Positions 44,661-53,618 of a DNA stretch of 64,000 nucleotides are shown here, in pieces (the first letter of the stretch is position 1; each line of letters begins with the position of its first letter). The DNA is from Cypionkella psychrotolerans (GTDB taxonomy: Bacteria; Pseudomonadota; Alphaproteobacteria; Rhodobacterales; Rhodobacteraceae), in assembly GCF_001294535.1 (NCBI RefSeq), contig NZ_LGIC01000086.1, positions 372,001 through 436,000 of the forward strand, in the 5' to 3' direction. Under the pieces are notes generated by a model that did not search any database, had not been told where the DNA came from, and saw only the letters and a program-made list of their open reading frames with translations. Both the position numbers and the translations under genes were made by a program.

Positions 44661-45652
44661 GCGCGCGTCGGGATGATCTGAAAGCCGACCCCGCCGCCTT
44701 TGGCTTTTTGGCGCTGATGCGGGAGGTGGAACGCGGTCAGCCAGAGCGGCCTCGGATCGGGCGGAATAGCAATCTGCGCGAGGAAGTCGTGCGGCTGGGG
44801 CAGGAACCGTTTCAGGCCTTCCCCGACCGCAACGTCAGCCAAGTGACGGAAGGCGCCGAAGGAAAGCTGCGGGTGCGCTCAAACTTCCTTGGCTATTTCG
44901 GCCCGCAAGGTGCCTTGCCGATGAACACCACGGCGGAAGTGCAGCAGTGGTATATGTTCAAGGACGAGGCGTTTGTACGCCTTGCTGATTTGTTCACCAA
45001 CCGTTTCCAGCAGTTGTTTTTCCGGGCTTGGTCGGATGCACGCGGCATCACGCAATATGATCACCCGGGCGATGATCGGTTTCAGGGCTACGTTGGCGCT
45101 GCGGTAGGCTTGGCTTCACCGTCCTTGCAAGCGCGGGGCACCGTGCCGGATATGGCGCGGCTGCCGCTGGTGGGCATCGCGATGGCGCGGGTGAAAAGCC
45201 CGGTGCGGCTGCGGCAGATTTTGGAAAGCCTCTGCGGCGTGACGGTTGAGATTGAAGAAAACGTGCCGGTCTGGCTGGGGTTTGAAGCTTCGGATTTAAC
45301 CCGTCTTGGGGCTGCGAATTCAGGGCTGGGCCACGATTGTCGGCTAGGATCACGCGTGCAATCGGTGAACGAAAAAATCCGTGTGGCGGTGAAGACCGAA
45401 AGCCTGCCGCAATATCAAAGCTTTCTGCCGGGTGGTTCCAGCTTTCAGCGCCTGACCGAACTGTTGTTCACATATCTCGGACATGAGACGGAAGTGGAAA
45501 TCGCGCCGTCTTTGCCCGCCGATCAGATCAAGGGCGTTGCCTTGGGCAAAAGCGGCGCTTTGGGGTGGACGGGGTGGATCGCACCACCACAAGCCCCGCC
45601 CGGAACCTACCGATCCGACGCCGTTTTCGCCTCGGACCGCCGCACCGCCTGA
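44657..45652 (+). CDS. tssG: Type VI baseplate protein TssG
   Basis: Baseplate wedge protein of 331 residues, partner of TssF. Recognised by FGFLALMREVERGQPERPRI, RSNFLGYFGPQGALPMNTT and RIAVKTESL-like region near the C-terminal YLGHETEVEIAPSLPADQ. Starts by ATGA overlap with tssF. clpV follows 30 bases after its stop. Confidence 0.95.
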   Translation: MSARRDDLKADPAAFGFLALMREVERGQPERPRIGRNSNLREEVVRLGQEPFQAFPDRNVSQVTEGAEGKLRVRSNFLGYFGPQGALPMNTTAEVQQWYMFKDEAFVRLADLFTNRFQQLFFRAWSDARGITQYDHPGDDRFQGYVGAAVGLASPSLQARGTVPDMARLPLVGIAMARVKSPVRLRQILESLCGVTVEIEENVPVWLGFEASDLTRLGAANSGLGHDCRLGSRVQSVNEKIRVAVKTESLPQYQSFLPGGSSFQRLTELLFTYLGHETEVEIAPSLPADQIKGVALGKSGALGWTGWIAPPQAPPGTYRSDAVFASDRRTA

Positions 45653-45682
45653 CATTTGAAAACTGATTTGAAGGGAAACACT

Positions 45683-48316
45683 ATGGCCGATATTAGCCTT
45701 GAAACCGTCGCCGGAAAGCTGAACCGAGTCGGCTATGACGCGTTTCTGCAGTCTTTGCGCCACGCAAAAAATGAGGGCAACCGCAATGTGGAACTGTCGC
45801 ATTGGCTGTTCCATATCGTGCAGAACCCAAAATCGGATATTTCCGCGACGCTGAACCATTTCAAACTCGACCGCGCCAAGCTGGAGAAGGATCTGGCTTT
45901 GGTGATCGACAGCTTTCGGAAAAACGCCACTGAAATGCCGTCGGTTTCGGAATCGATGACCACGGTGATGGACCACGGCTGGCGCTATGCCACCCTGCTG
46001 TTCGGTGAGGCGCAGATCAGGACTGGGCATATTCTGGTCGCGGCGCTGAAGGATAAAGAGGCGAGGACCAAGCTGGTGCAGATGTCGAAGGTGTTCGGCG
46101 AAATCAACGTCGATACTTTGGTGAATGAGGCGCGGGCGGCGTGGAAAGACTCGGATGAGGAAGACATGCGCCCGATGGACGGCACCGGGGTGGGTCGGGC
46201 GGCGGCAGGGGCTGCGGCGGCGGGTGGGCCCACCGGGACCACGGCATTGGATCGGTTCGCGGTGGATATGACGGCGGTTGCGGCATCGGGCAAGATGGAC
46301 CCGATTGTGGGGCGGGATGAGGAAATCCGTCAAATCATCGACATTCTGTTAAGGCGGCGGCAGAATAACCCGATCCTGACGGGCGAGGCTGGGGTGGGTA
46401 AAACCGCCGTGGTCGAAGGCTTTGCGCAACGCTTGGCGGCAGGTGATGTGCCGCCGAAATTGCAGGGCAACAAGCTGTTTATGCTGGATTTAGGGCTGAT
46501 GCAGGCCGGGGCCAGCATGAAGGGCGAATTTGAGCAGCGCCTGCGTTCGGTGATTGACGAGGTGCAGGGCAGCCCGGTGCCGATCATCCTGTTTATTGAT
46601 GAAATTCATACGCTTATGGGCGCGGGTGGGGCGGCTGGCACCGGCGACGCAGCGAACCTTTTGAAGCCTGCTTTGGCGCGCGGTACCTTGCGCACCGTGG
46701 GGGCGACGACTTGGATGGAGTATGCGAAATACTTCGAGAAAGACCCGGCAATGACCCGGCGCTTCCAGCCGATCACCATTGATGAACCTTCGATTGACCG
46801 CGCGTGCTACATGTTGCGCGGGATTCTGGCCCCGATGGAAAAGCACCACGGCGTGCGAATCTCGGATGAGGCCGTGGTGGCTGCAGTGAACCTTTCGGCG
46901 CGCTATATCCCGTCGCGGCAGCTTCCCGACAAGGCGGTGTCGCTGCTGGATACCGCTTGCGCACGGGTGGCGATCAGCCAATCGACCACTCCGGCAAAAG
47001 TGCAGGATTTGCGGGTGAAAATTCAGGCCTTGGCAAGCGAAATCGCTGCCAAGGAATCGCAGCGCGATCTGGGGGAGGTGAACGAGGACCGTATCAAAGA
47101 AGCGCAGGCTGAACAGGCAGTGGCCGAGGCTGAATTGGCCGTGACCGAGGCGATGTATAGCGGCGAAAAGGCGATGGTCGATGAAATTTTGACCCTGCGC
47201 GCGTCGCTGACTGAAGAAGGTGCGGATACCGTGACGCTGCGCGACCAGCTTGCGGGCAAGATGACGGGGCTGGAGGAAACCAAGCCGGATGATCGGATGG
47301 TTTATTCCCATGTTGATGAGCAATCGGTTGCCTCGATCATTTCCGACTGGACCGGGATTCCAGCGGGGCGGATGGTATCGGACGAATTACAGATGATCCT
47401 GACGCTGGGGGATCGGCTGAAAGAACGGGTGATCGGGCAGGATCACGGCTTGGAAATGATCGCAAAGCGGATCGAGACGTCCAGTGCCAAACTGGCGAAT
47501 CCGAACAAGCCGATTGGGGTGTTTATGCTGTGCGGGCCTTCGGGCGTTGGCAAGACCGAGACGGCACTGGCTTTGGCCGAGGCGGTCTATGGCGGTGAGC
47601 AAAATATCATCACCATCAATATGAGCGAGTTCCAAGAGGCGCATACGGTGTCGCTGCTGAAAGGTGCCCCTCCCGGCTATGTTGGCTATGGCGAAGGCGG
47701 GCGGCTGACCGAGGCGGTGCGGCGCAAACCACATTCGGTGGTGCTGCTGGACGAAATCGAAAAGGCGCATTCCGACGTGCATGAGTTGTTCTTTCAGGTG
47801 TTCGACAAGGGCATCATGGAGGATGGCTCGGGGCGGTCGATCAACTTCAAGAATACCCTGATTCTGCTGACCTCAAATGTCGGCACCGAAGTGATCATGG
47901 ATATGGCGGAGAAGGGCGAAACCAAACCCGCGGTCGAGGATCTGACCGAGGCGATGAAGCCCCACCTGACCCGCGTGTTCCCGCCTGCCCTGCTGGGCCG
48001 CATTGTGACGATTCCGTATTTCCCGCTCTCGGCCGATGTTTTGGCGGGGATTGTGAAGCTGAAACTGAAGGCCATCGTGCGCCGGATGAAGGAAAACCAC
48101 GGCGCGACTATGACGGTGTCGCCCGAGGTGATGGATTATATTGTCGATCAATGCAAAGATCCGGATTCGGGTGGCCGCATGGTCGATAACATCATCACCA
48201 ACACCATTCTGCCTGACCTCAGCCGCGAGGTGCTGTCGCGCATGGTGTCGCAGACCGAGATGAAAACGGTGGAGATCGTGATGAAAGACGGCAAGATCGG
48301 TTACGATTTCGGCTGA
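45683..48316 (+). CDS. tssH: Type VI sheath-recycling ATPase TssH/ClpV
   Basis: AAA+ unfoldase of 877 residues that dismantles contracted TssBC sheaths. N-terminal ClpN domain (1-160), first AAA+ module with GEAGVGKTAVVEG and ILFIDEIHTLMGAG, a coiled-coil middle domain (IQALASEIAAKESQRDLGEV region), second AAA+ module with GPSGVGKTETALALAEAVYG and VVLLDEIEKAHSDVHELF. The ATG at 45683 has GAAGGGA upstream; the frame opens earlier at 45656 without a ribosome site. It ends the locus and is followed by a strong terminator. Confidence 0.97.
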   Translation: MADISLETVAGKLNRVGYDAFLQSLRHAKNEGNRNVELSHWLFHIVQNPKSDISATLNHFKLDRAKLEKDLALVIDSFRKNATEMPSVSESMTTVMDHGWRYATLLFGEAQIRTGHILVAALKDKEARTKLVQMSKVFGEINVDTLVNEARAAWKDSDEEDMRPMDGTGVGRAAAGAAAAGGPTGTTALDRFAVDMTAVAASGKMDPIVGRDEEIRQIIDILLRRRQNNPILTGEAGVGKTAVVEGFAQRLAAGDVPPKLQGNKLFMLDLGLMQAGASMKGEFEQRLRSVIDEVQGSPVPIILFIDEIHTLMGAGGAAGTGDAANLLKPALARGTLRTVGATTWMEYAKYFEKDPAMTRRFQPITIDEPSIDRACYMLRGILAPMEKHHGVRISDEAVVAAVNLSARYIPSRQLPDKAVSLLDTACARVAISQSTTPAKVQDLRVKIQALASEIAAKESQRDLGEVNEDRIKEAQAEQAVAEAELAVTEAMYSGEKAMVDEILTLRASLTEEGADTVTLRDQLAGKMTGLEETKPDDRMVYSHVDEQSVASIISDWTGIPAGRMVSDELQMILTLGDRLKERVIGQDHGLEMIAKRIETSSAKLANPNKPIGVFMLCGPSGVGKTETALALAEAVYGGEQNIITINMSEFQEAHTVSLLKGAPPGYVGYGEGGRLTEAVRRKPHSVVLLDEIEKAHSDVHELFFQVFDKGIMEDGSGRSINFKNTLILLTSNVGTEVIMDMAEKGETKPAVEDLTEAMKPHLTRVFPPALLGRIVTIPYFPLSADVLAGIVKLKLKAIVRRMKENHGATMTVSPEVMDYIVDQCKDPDSGGRMVDNIITNTILPDLSREVLSRMVSQTEMKTVEIVMKDGKIGYDFG

Positions 48317-48333
48317 CATGTGGTGGCAATGTT

Positions 48334-48360
48334 GGGTGCGTGCTTGCACGCACCCCTTTT
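48334..48360 (+). terminator. Rho-independent terminator of the type VI operon
   Basis: Stem GGGTGCGTGC (48334-48343) and GCACGCACCC (48346-48355) followed by CTTTTAT, 18 bases after the clpV stop. The two-base centre means the inner pair opens to a CTTG-type loop. It also separates the convergent peptidase gene. Confidence 0.85.
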
Positions 48361-50617
48361 ATATCGGCGTGCCCAATATCCCTGCGATGATCTTCTGATA
48401 GGCCAGCACTTCGGGCGGGGTCGCAGCAACAGTAGGCAATGAACCGCCACCCTTGCGGCTCATCTTCAATTCAGCCCATTCCTTGACATAGGCAATCGTG
48501 CGGCCTGCAAGGAACGGGTTGGCCTTAACCACACCGCCGCCCATCACATCGGCGACCAGTTGATCATCCTGCGCGCTCAGCACCATATTCGCGCCCTCGG
48601 CCCCCAAGAAATGGCAGAGATAAAGCCGCCCGGCGGTGATGTCATGGCCGCGCGCGCGCAGATAGCTTTCGCCTTCGCGCGCCAAGGCGGTGACCATATC
48701 GCGGCTGATGGTGGGATCGGTGCGCAGGGCCAGAAGGCTGGCGCGGCCCATCGTCGAAGCCAGATCGGGGCGGTATTGCTGCATCATCCTCAGCCATGTG
48801 CTCTCAATAAACTGGCCTAGACCCACGGCGCTGGACAGCGGATTGGCGGCATCGGCCTTGCCGCCTGATTCGACGCGGATGATCTGATCGACAAGAATTT
48901 CCACCGCCGAGCCGCCGCCATCCGCCACCACAGTCACCCCACCCACCAGCGGATCAACGGCCACGCCGTTCTCATACAACTCGAAATGCAGATGCGGCCC
49001 GGTGGATTGCCCGGTGGTGCCGATATAGCCGATCAGCTGGCCTGCGGTGACGGCCATGCCCGCCTTGATGCCATCGGCGAAGGCGCTCAGATGCGCGTAG
49101 CGGGTTTCCAGATTGCCGGGATGGCTGATCTTGATCAGGTTGCCATAAGTGCCGCCGTCGCCCGCCGCCAAAATGGTGCCGCCGAAAGCCGCGACCACCG
49201 GGGTGCCGACCGGGGCTGCCCAATCCGTGCCCTTGTGCAGCTTTAGCACCTTGAGGATCGGGTGCATCCGGGGGCCGAAGCGTGAGGTCAAAACACCTTT
49301 GGCCGGGGTGACGAAGCCCGCGCGCAGGGAAACGCCACCGCCCGCAGCCCCGCCGCCGCCGCTGGTGCCGGGGCCGAAGCAAGTGTAATCTTCTCTGCCT
49401 GCGGGCTTGTAGACATGGCATTCCAGCACCTTGCCCTCACCCTTGATCGCGGCATACAGCACCTGACCGGGGCCGGAACCCCCCGTACCCGGGTCACGGG
49501 AGTAAAGCAAAGTCATCTTATCGCCGGGGGCGGCGAAGCTATCCATATCAAAGGCTTGGCTCATCATCACGATGGTTTCGGCCACCACGGCCGAAGGCAC
49601 GCCATTGCGGATAGCCGCCGAATAGAACGCATCCAGCATGCGGTATTTGCGGCTGGTGTCCACGTCTGCGGCGACCTGATCGCCCGCGAAGCTGAACAGA
49701 TCCTCCTCGACCCATGGGTCCGCCGAAGTCACCACATTGCCCGCATCATTCAGTGCCACCGAGCCGAAATAATCGGTCTTGGTGTAAAGCGAGGCCTGCA
49801 CCGGCACCATCATGCCAGAACGGTTCGCCGCCCGCATCGCGAGAATTTTCCCCGGCCCCAAGCTGGCAAATTCGGGCAGCAGAAGTGCTGCTGCCTCCGC
49901 AAAGCGTTTGGCCGCCGTGGCATCCATGCCGTTCTCGGTCATCAGGCCTATCAGATCGGTGGTGTCTTTCAGCCGCAGGAAGGTGTCTTGATAGGGCGGC
50001 TTGCGTTGCGCTTCTGGCAGGATGAAATTGACGCTGGTGGTGTTTTCAATCCGGGTTTTCACATAGGTTTCCGGCGTGGTGGTACCGTCCATATTCTCGC
50101 CCCAACTGGCATCACCATCGGCGACGACAATGGTTTCGGCGGGCTGTTCGGATGGCACCTGGGCTTTCGGTAAGGCGGTGGGAGCGCTACGTTGGGCTTG
50201 GAAATAGGCGAAATCCTCACGGCTCGACGGCAAAGTGGTGATCAATTTTTCTTCGCCGGTGATCAGATCATCACTCAGCAAAGACAGCTCATCCCCGGCG
50301 CGGTCTGCCGGAATATCTATCGGTCGCAGCAACTTACGGGTTTTCTGCGCGGCCCCAGTATCAAACCGCAGCACCATCGGATCGCCTGCAAGATCGACGA
50401 AGGCCGAGACATAGGCGGCGGGCGGCGTATCATCGGCCACATCGAGCGGATCATCCGGGGTGCCAACCGTCACCACGCCACCGAAATACAAAGCCACGGC
50501 CACGCCGGACAAAGCCAGCAGCGCCGCGACCCACAGTACAACGCGCACCGCGACCGCGTTGCTACGCCGCTGCGCAGATCGGTCGCGCGCCGCTTTGAAT
50601 CGGGGGTCGATTTCCAT
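48359..50617 (-). CDS. M23 peptidase plus lytic transglycosylase-like membrane protein
   Basis: Cell wall enzyme of 752 residues. A basic cytoplasmic N-terminus leads to one membrane helix (about residues 23-45, VVLWVAALLALSGVAVALYF). The periplasmic part has a long linker, an M23 endopeptidase domain (about 430-550) with RFGPRMHPILKVLKLHKGTD and the HLHFEL metal motif, so zinc ligands are intact, then a lysozyme-like domain (about 575-690) with IIRVESGGKADA and SSAVGLGQFIEST, where the Glu fits the catalytic acid. The combination could cut both peptide and glycan bonds. Start at 50617 has AAGG upstream; the frame opens to 50686. It converges on clpV; a role in opening peptidoglycan for the type VI complex is possible but not shown. 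Confidence 0.9.
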   Translation of the reverse strand: MEIDPRFKAARDRSAQRRSNAVAVRVVLWVAALLALSGVAVALYFGGVVTVGTPDDPLDVADDTPPAAYVSAFVDLAGDPMVLRFDTGAAQKTRKLLRPIDIPADRAGDELSLLSDDLITGEEKLITTLPSSREDFAYFQAQRSAPTALPKAQVPSEQPAETIVVADGDASWGENMDGTTTPETYVKTRIENTTSVNFILPEAQRKPPYQDTFLRLKDTTDLIGLMTENGMDATAAKRFAEAAALLLPEFASLGPGKILAMRAANRSGMMVPVQASLYTKTDYFGSVALNDAGNVVTSADPWVEEDLFSFAGDQVAADVDTSRKYRMLDAFYSAAIRNGVPSAVVAETIVMMSQAFDMDSFAAPGDKMTLLYSRDPGTGGSGPGQVLYAAIKGEGKVLECHVYKPAGREDYTCFGPGTSGGGGAAGGGVSLRAGFVTPAKGVLTSRFGPRMHPILKVLKLHKGTDWAAPVGTPVVAAFGGTILAAGDGGTYGNLIKISHPGNLETRYAHLSAFADGIKAGMAVTAGQLIGYIGTTGQSTGPHLHFELYENGVAVDPLVGGVTVVADGGGSAVEILVDQIIRVESGGKADAANPLSSAVGLGQFIESTWLRMMQQYRPDLASTMGRASLLALRTDPTISRDMVTALAREGESYLRARGHDITAGRLYLCHFLGAEGANMVLSAQDDQLVADVMGGGVVKANPFLAGRTIAYVKEWAELKMSRKGGGSLPTVAATPPEVLAYQKIIAGILGTPI

Positions 50618-50741
50618 GCCAACCTTGCCGGAATAAGCTGAAATACAATCTATGAACCAAGGCCAACCTAGCGCAGCGGGGATCAACTGGCCAGCGGCTC
50701 ACAAATTGCTAAACTTGTCTAAAATGGTCATCCTCAGTGCT

Positions 50742-50788
50742 CAAATATCCTCGGGGTGAGGCCGCAGGCCGAGGGGCGGAAAGCCCCT
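50742..50788 (-). repeat. GGATATTTG hairpin repeat, copy 4
   Basis: Minus-strand reading: stem AGGGGC/GCCCCT (50772-50788), a second small hairpin GGCC-GCA-GGCC (50760-50770), then the tail GGATATTTG (50742-50750). It begins at the stop of the DUF1036 gene, as expected for a transcript end. Confidence 0.65.
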
Positions 50789-51185
50789 ACTGCGTGGCCG
50801 CCAAAAACAACGTCCACCTCTGGGTTTTCAGCGTATCGACCTCAATAAACCCCGCCGAAATATCGCCGCGCGACCAGCATTCCGAAATCCCCCGGATCGA
50901 AAACTTGCGCGGCGAGACGCACATCTGCGTCGTGCCGTTCAGGATTGGTTGGCCAAACACGTCTTGCGCATAGAGGTAGATGTAGCGGCTGGTCAGTTCT
51001 TCTTTGATCACATTGGCGCATTGGTTTGGGCCGATGGTCCACCAACCCTCGGTCTGAAACTCGCCTTCGACATCCTGTCCAATGGCAACGTTCACCACGT
51101 CGAAACTTTGGTTGCAGACCGCAAACTCCGCCGCCGCTGGGCTGGCGAGGCAAAGACCGATCAAAAGGGGCAAGGCGCGGATCAT
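50787..51185 (-). CDS. DUF1036 periplasmic protein
   Basis: Secreted protein of 132 residues with a clear Sec signal peptide (IRALPLLIGLCLASPAAA, cleavage after AAA). The rest matches DUF1036: EFAVCNQSFDVVNVAIG, EGWWTIGPNQCANVI and YIYLYAQDVFG, with four cysteines (VCNQ, NQCA, QMCV, ECWS) that probably form disulfides in the periplasm. Function unknown. It is a single-gene unit, divergent from the enolase-superfamily gene over about 120 bases, and ends in repeat copy 4. Confidence 0.88.
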   Translation of the reverse strand: MIRALPLLIGLCLASPAAAEFAVCNQSFDVVNVAIGQDVEGEFQTEGWWTIGPNQCANVIKEELTSRYIYLYAQDVFGQPILNGTTQMCVSPRKFSIRGISECWSRGDISAGFIEVDTLKTQRWTLFLAATQ

Positions 51186-51305
51186 GCCGTCAGCATAGCT
51201 GCCCTACCCCGCGCCGCAAAGTGGCAAGCGGCGACTTTTCTTGTCGCAAACACACCGGACATGCCCTGCGATCCTAGCCACGCTGACCGCAACCAAGGAG
51301 CCGCC

Positions 51306-52487
51306 ATGCAGATCAAAGCCATTCGTGCCACGCCCGTCCTGATCCCATTGGAAGCACCTTACCTTTGGTCTTATGGCGCGCTGGATGGGTTTACCAAGAC
51401 GATTGTGGAGGTGGAAACCAGCGACGGTCTGATCGGCATTGCCGAAGCGCCCAGTCATGGCTCTGCCACGATCATCGCGCGGATGGCGGAAGCACTGGTG
51501 GGCCATGATCCGCTGGACATGGCGGGGCTAGAGCGGCGGGTTTTGCCGTCGATGCCCGCCAATCATTCGGTGACGGACTACGCGACGCGGGCGGCTTGGG
51601 GCGGGATTGAGATTGCGCTGTGGGATCTGCGCGGCAAGCTGTGGGGTCAGCCGGTGGCGAATCTGCTGGGCGGCATTCAGCGCGAGGACATTCCATTCAC
51701 CGATTATTTTTCTTACCGCTTGCCGCAGGGAGGTAAGGGCGGCGAGGCCAGTATTCAGGATGTTGTCGACTATTGCCTTTCCCTGCGCGAAGCCCACGGC
51801 ACGACGTGGTTTGAAGGCAAAGTCTCCGACCCCGATCTCAACGCCAATATCCGGTTGATGCAGGCCCTACGCGCGGCTTTGGGCGAGGATGCGATGCTGC
51901 GGATCGACAGCAATCAGGCGTTCTCGCTGCCGTCGTGTCTGCATCTTGCACCGCCGTTTGAGGAATTGAATATCCGCAACTGGGAGGACCCGACGCCGGA
52001 CTGGACGGCGATGAAACGGCTGCGCACTCGCACCACAATTCCGTTTTCGGGGCATAATACCGATATCGGCAAGGCGGTGGCCTATGGCGTGCCGGATGCG
52101 ATTGTGTCGGATGTGGCGGGGTTTGGCGGCTTTTCGGCGATGCTGCGGTTTGTCTCGGCGTGCCAAGGCGCGGGGATTGATTTCTGGTGCTATTCGGGTG
52201 GCTCGGGTCTGGAAACCGCCGCCTATCTGCAGGCCTGCTCCGCCCATCCGCATATCCGTGAGCCGAATCAATCTCTGCTGCGCCAGCAGCCGCATGATGT
52301 GATCGCGGAAGGGCCGTTCAGCCCGAAGAACAACCATATTGCTTTGCCAAAAGGCCCCGGCCTTGGTGTGACACTGGATGCGGATCGCGTCGCCTATTGC
52401 GCCAGGTTGTTGGTGGAAAACGGCGTGCCGAACAAATACCGCGACCCCGCTGTACCGGGGCAGATGCGGCGGATGCCTCTGGTTTGA
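51306..52487 (+). CDS. Enolase-superfamily (mandelate racemase/glucarate dehydratase-like) enzyme
   Basis: Enzyme of 393 residues with the enolase-superfamily fold: an N-terminal capping domain and a TIM barrel. Candidate metal ligands are Asp in MLRIDSNQAF, Glu in IRNWEDPTPD and Asp in IVSDVAGFGGF; the second-strand lysine lies in WFEGKVSD. The CYSGGSGLETAAYL stretch resembles the glucarate dehydratase side of the family, so a sugar-acid dehydratase is my best guess. The substrate is not known. AAGGAG lies before the ATG at 51306; the frame opens further upstream but runs through the promoter and the DUF1036 gene. Confidence 0.88.
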   Translation: MQIKAIRATPVLIPLEAPYLWSYGALDGFTKTIVEVETSDGLIGIAEAPSHGSATIIARMAEALVGHDPLDMAGLERRVLPSMPANHSVTDYATRAAWGGIEIALWDLRGKLWGQPVANLLGGIQREDIPFTDYFSYRLPQGGKGGEASIQDVVDYCLSLREAHGTTWFEGKVSDPDLNANIRLMQALRAALGEDAMLRIDSNQAFSLPSCLHLAPPFEELNIRNWEDPTPDWTAMKRLRTRTTIPFSGHNTDIGKAVAYGVPDAIVSDVAGFGGFSAMLRFVSACQGAGIDFWCYSGGSGLETAAYLQACSAHPHIREPNQSLLRQQPHDVIAEGPFSPKNNHIALPKGPGLGVTLDADRVAYCARLLVENGVPNKYRDPAVPGQMRRMPLV

Positions 52488-52551
52488 GCCTTGCGGGCGG
52501 GCTAGGCTGGAGGGGCCCTTATCGAGTGTCTGATGCCCACCAACCTTCACC

Positions 52552-53000
52552 ATGCCTGATGTGCCCAGCTTGATCGTTCATGCTGGCGAAAGCTGGCATG
52601 GTGATGTGGCGTCCGGGCGGTTTGATTTCTTCAAAAAAACTGGCGGCTAAAGCGCAGACCGGGGGGATAGCTGCGGGCTTGGCGCAGGCGGGGCAGCCTG
52701 CATCGCAGCAGCTTTTGCAAATCCGAATCCATGTTCACTTTCTGATTGGTCCGCGTCAACCGATCCGCCCCGGCATCTTGCGCGCGCTTCCGGGGTATTT
52801 GCGCGGGTTTTGGTATCTCGATCAGGTGGGGGCTAATATGACCTCGTCCCTGCCGCGCCGCGCCCTTAGGCCCGATCAGATCGACGCCAAGGTCGCACGG
52901 TTTTTCATTAATGGTGTGACGGCGCGGAACCTGCGGCGCGGGCCGAAGCGCTGGCTTGAGCGCCAAAAATCGGCTAGGCTGGGCGGTATTATTGACATGA
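52552..53000 (+). pseudogene. Decayed gene: frameshift in an A7 tract, 3' part lost
   Basis: The region 52488-53009 has no intact gene. An ATG at 52552 opens a frame (VPSLIVHAGESWHGDVAS) that stops at a TAA just after an A7 run (52633-52639). Removing one A joins it to the next frame, giving FFKKLAAKAQTGG and then about 110 coherent residues with PGYLRGFWYLDQVGA and ARFFINGVTARNLRRGP, good codon bias and no stop until it runs into the fecR gene. The protein recalls conserved Rhodobacteraceae proteins, possibly linked to capsule, but I cannot name it. The C-terminal part is missing. A sequencing error in the A-run would explain the shift but not the truncation. Confidence 0.5.
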
Positions 53001-53009
53001 GGTATTGCG

Positions 53010-53618
53010 ATGGCCCCCCGTACTGAGCTTAGCCGTCGGCAGGTGATGCTGACGACATCTGCTGTGATGCTGCCGCTGCCGATCTGGGCGGCCAGTGATG
53101 TCGGCGTGGTGGAAACCACCGAGGGTAAAGCTTGGGCCGCGGGGTCACCTGCCCGAGATCTGGTGGCGCAAGCGGCGGTGTTTCTGGGCGATGAGATTGG
53201 CACCGGGGCGGAGTCTCGGCTGACGATGCTGCTGGCGGGTACCACGCGTATTCTGATGGGGCCACAGACCACGCTGACCATTGACCAATTCACCGCCGAG
53301 GCGGGGGGCGAGTTGGTGCTGGGCACGGGGGCCATGCTGTTTGACCGCGCCGAGGGCGCGCTGAAAACGCCAGTTCAACTCAACACAGCGTTTGGCCTGA
53401 TCGCAGTGCGCGGGACACGGTTTTTTGCCGGACCCAGCAAGGATAGGTTCGGGGTGTTTGTCGAGCGCGGTGAAGTGCGGCTGTCTAGCGGCGGGGTGGA
53501 GGTGGCGATTCTGCCGGGCTTTGGCAGCGATATTGCGGCACCTGGGGAAGCTCCGTCACAGCCAGCAGCTTGGAAACAGGCGCGGATTGCGGCGGCGATG
53601 GCTTTGGTGGGGGCTTAG
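53010..53618 (+). CDS. FecR-domain protein
   Basis: Protein of 202 residues with an N-terminal export signal: basic RTELSRRQVM then a hydrophobic core ending IWAASDVG, which could be Tat (SRRQVM) or Sec. The mature part is a FecR-type beta domain: LAGTTRILMGPQTTLTID, LNTAFGLIAVRGTRFFAG and VERGEVRLSSGGVEVAI. Unlike FecR itself it lacks an N-terminal anti-sigma helix region, so it is more likely a periplasmic sensor or structural protein. It converges on the CHASE2 cyclase gene with a four-base stop overlap. GAGG stands before the ATG. Confidence 0.85.
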   Translation: MAPRTELSRRQVMLTTSAVMLPLPIWAASDVGVVETTEGKAWAAGSPARDLVAQAAVFLGDEIGTGAESRLTMLLAGTTRILMGPQTTLTIDQFTAEAGGELVLGTGAMLFDRAEGALKTPVQLNTAFGLIAVRGTRFFAGPSKDRFGVFVERGEVRLSSGGVEVAILPGFGSDIAAPGEAPSQPAAWKQARIAAAMALVGA

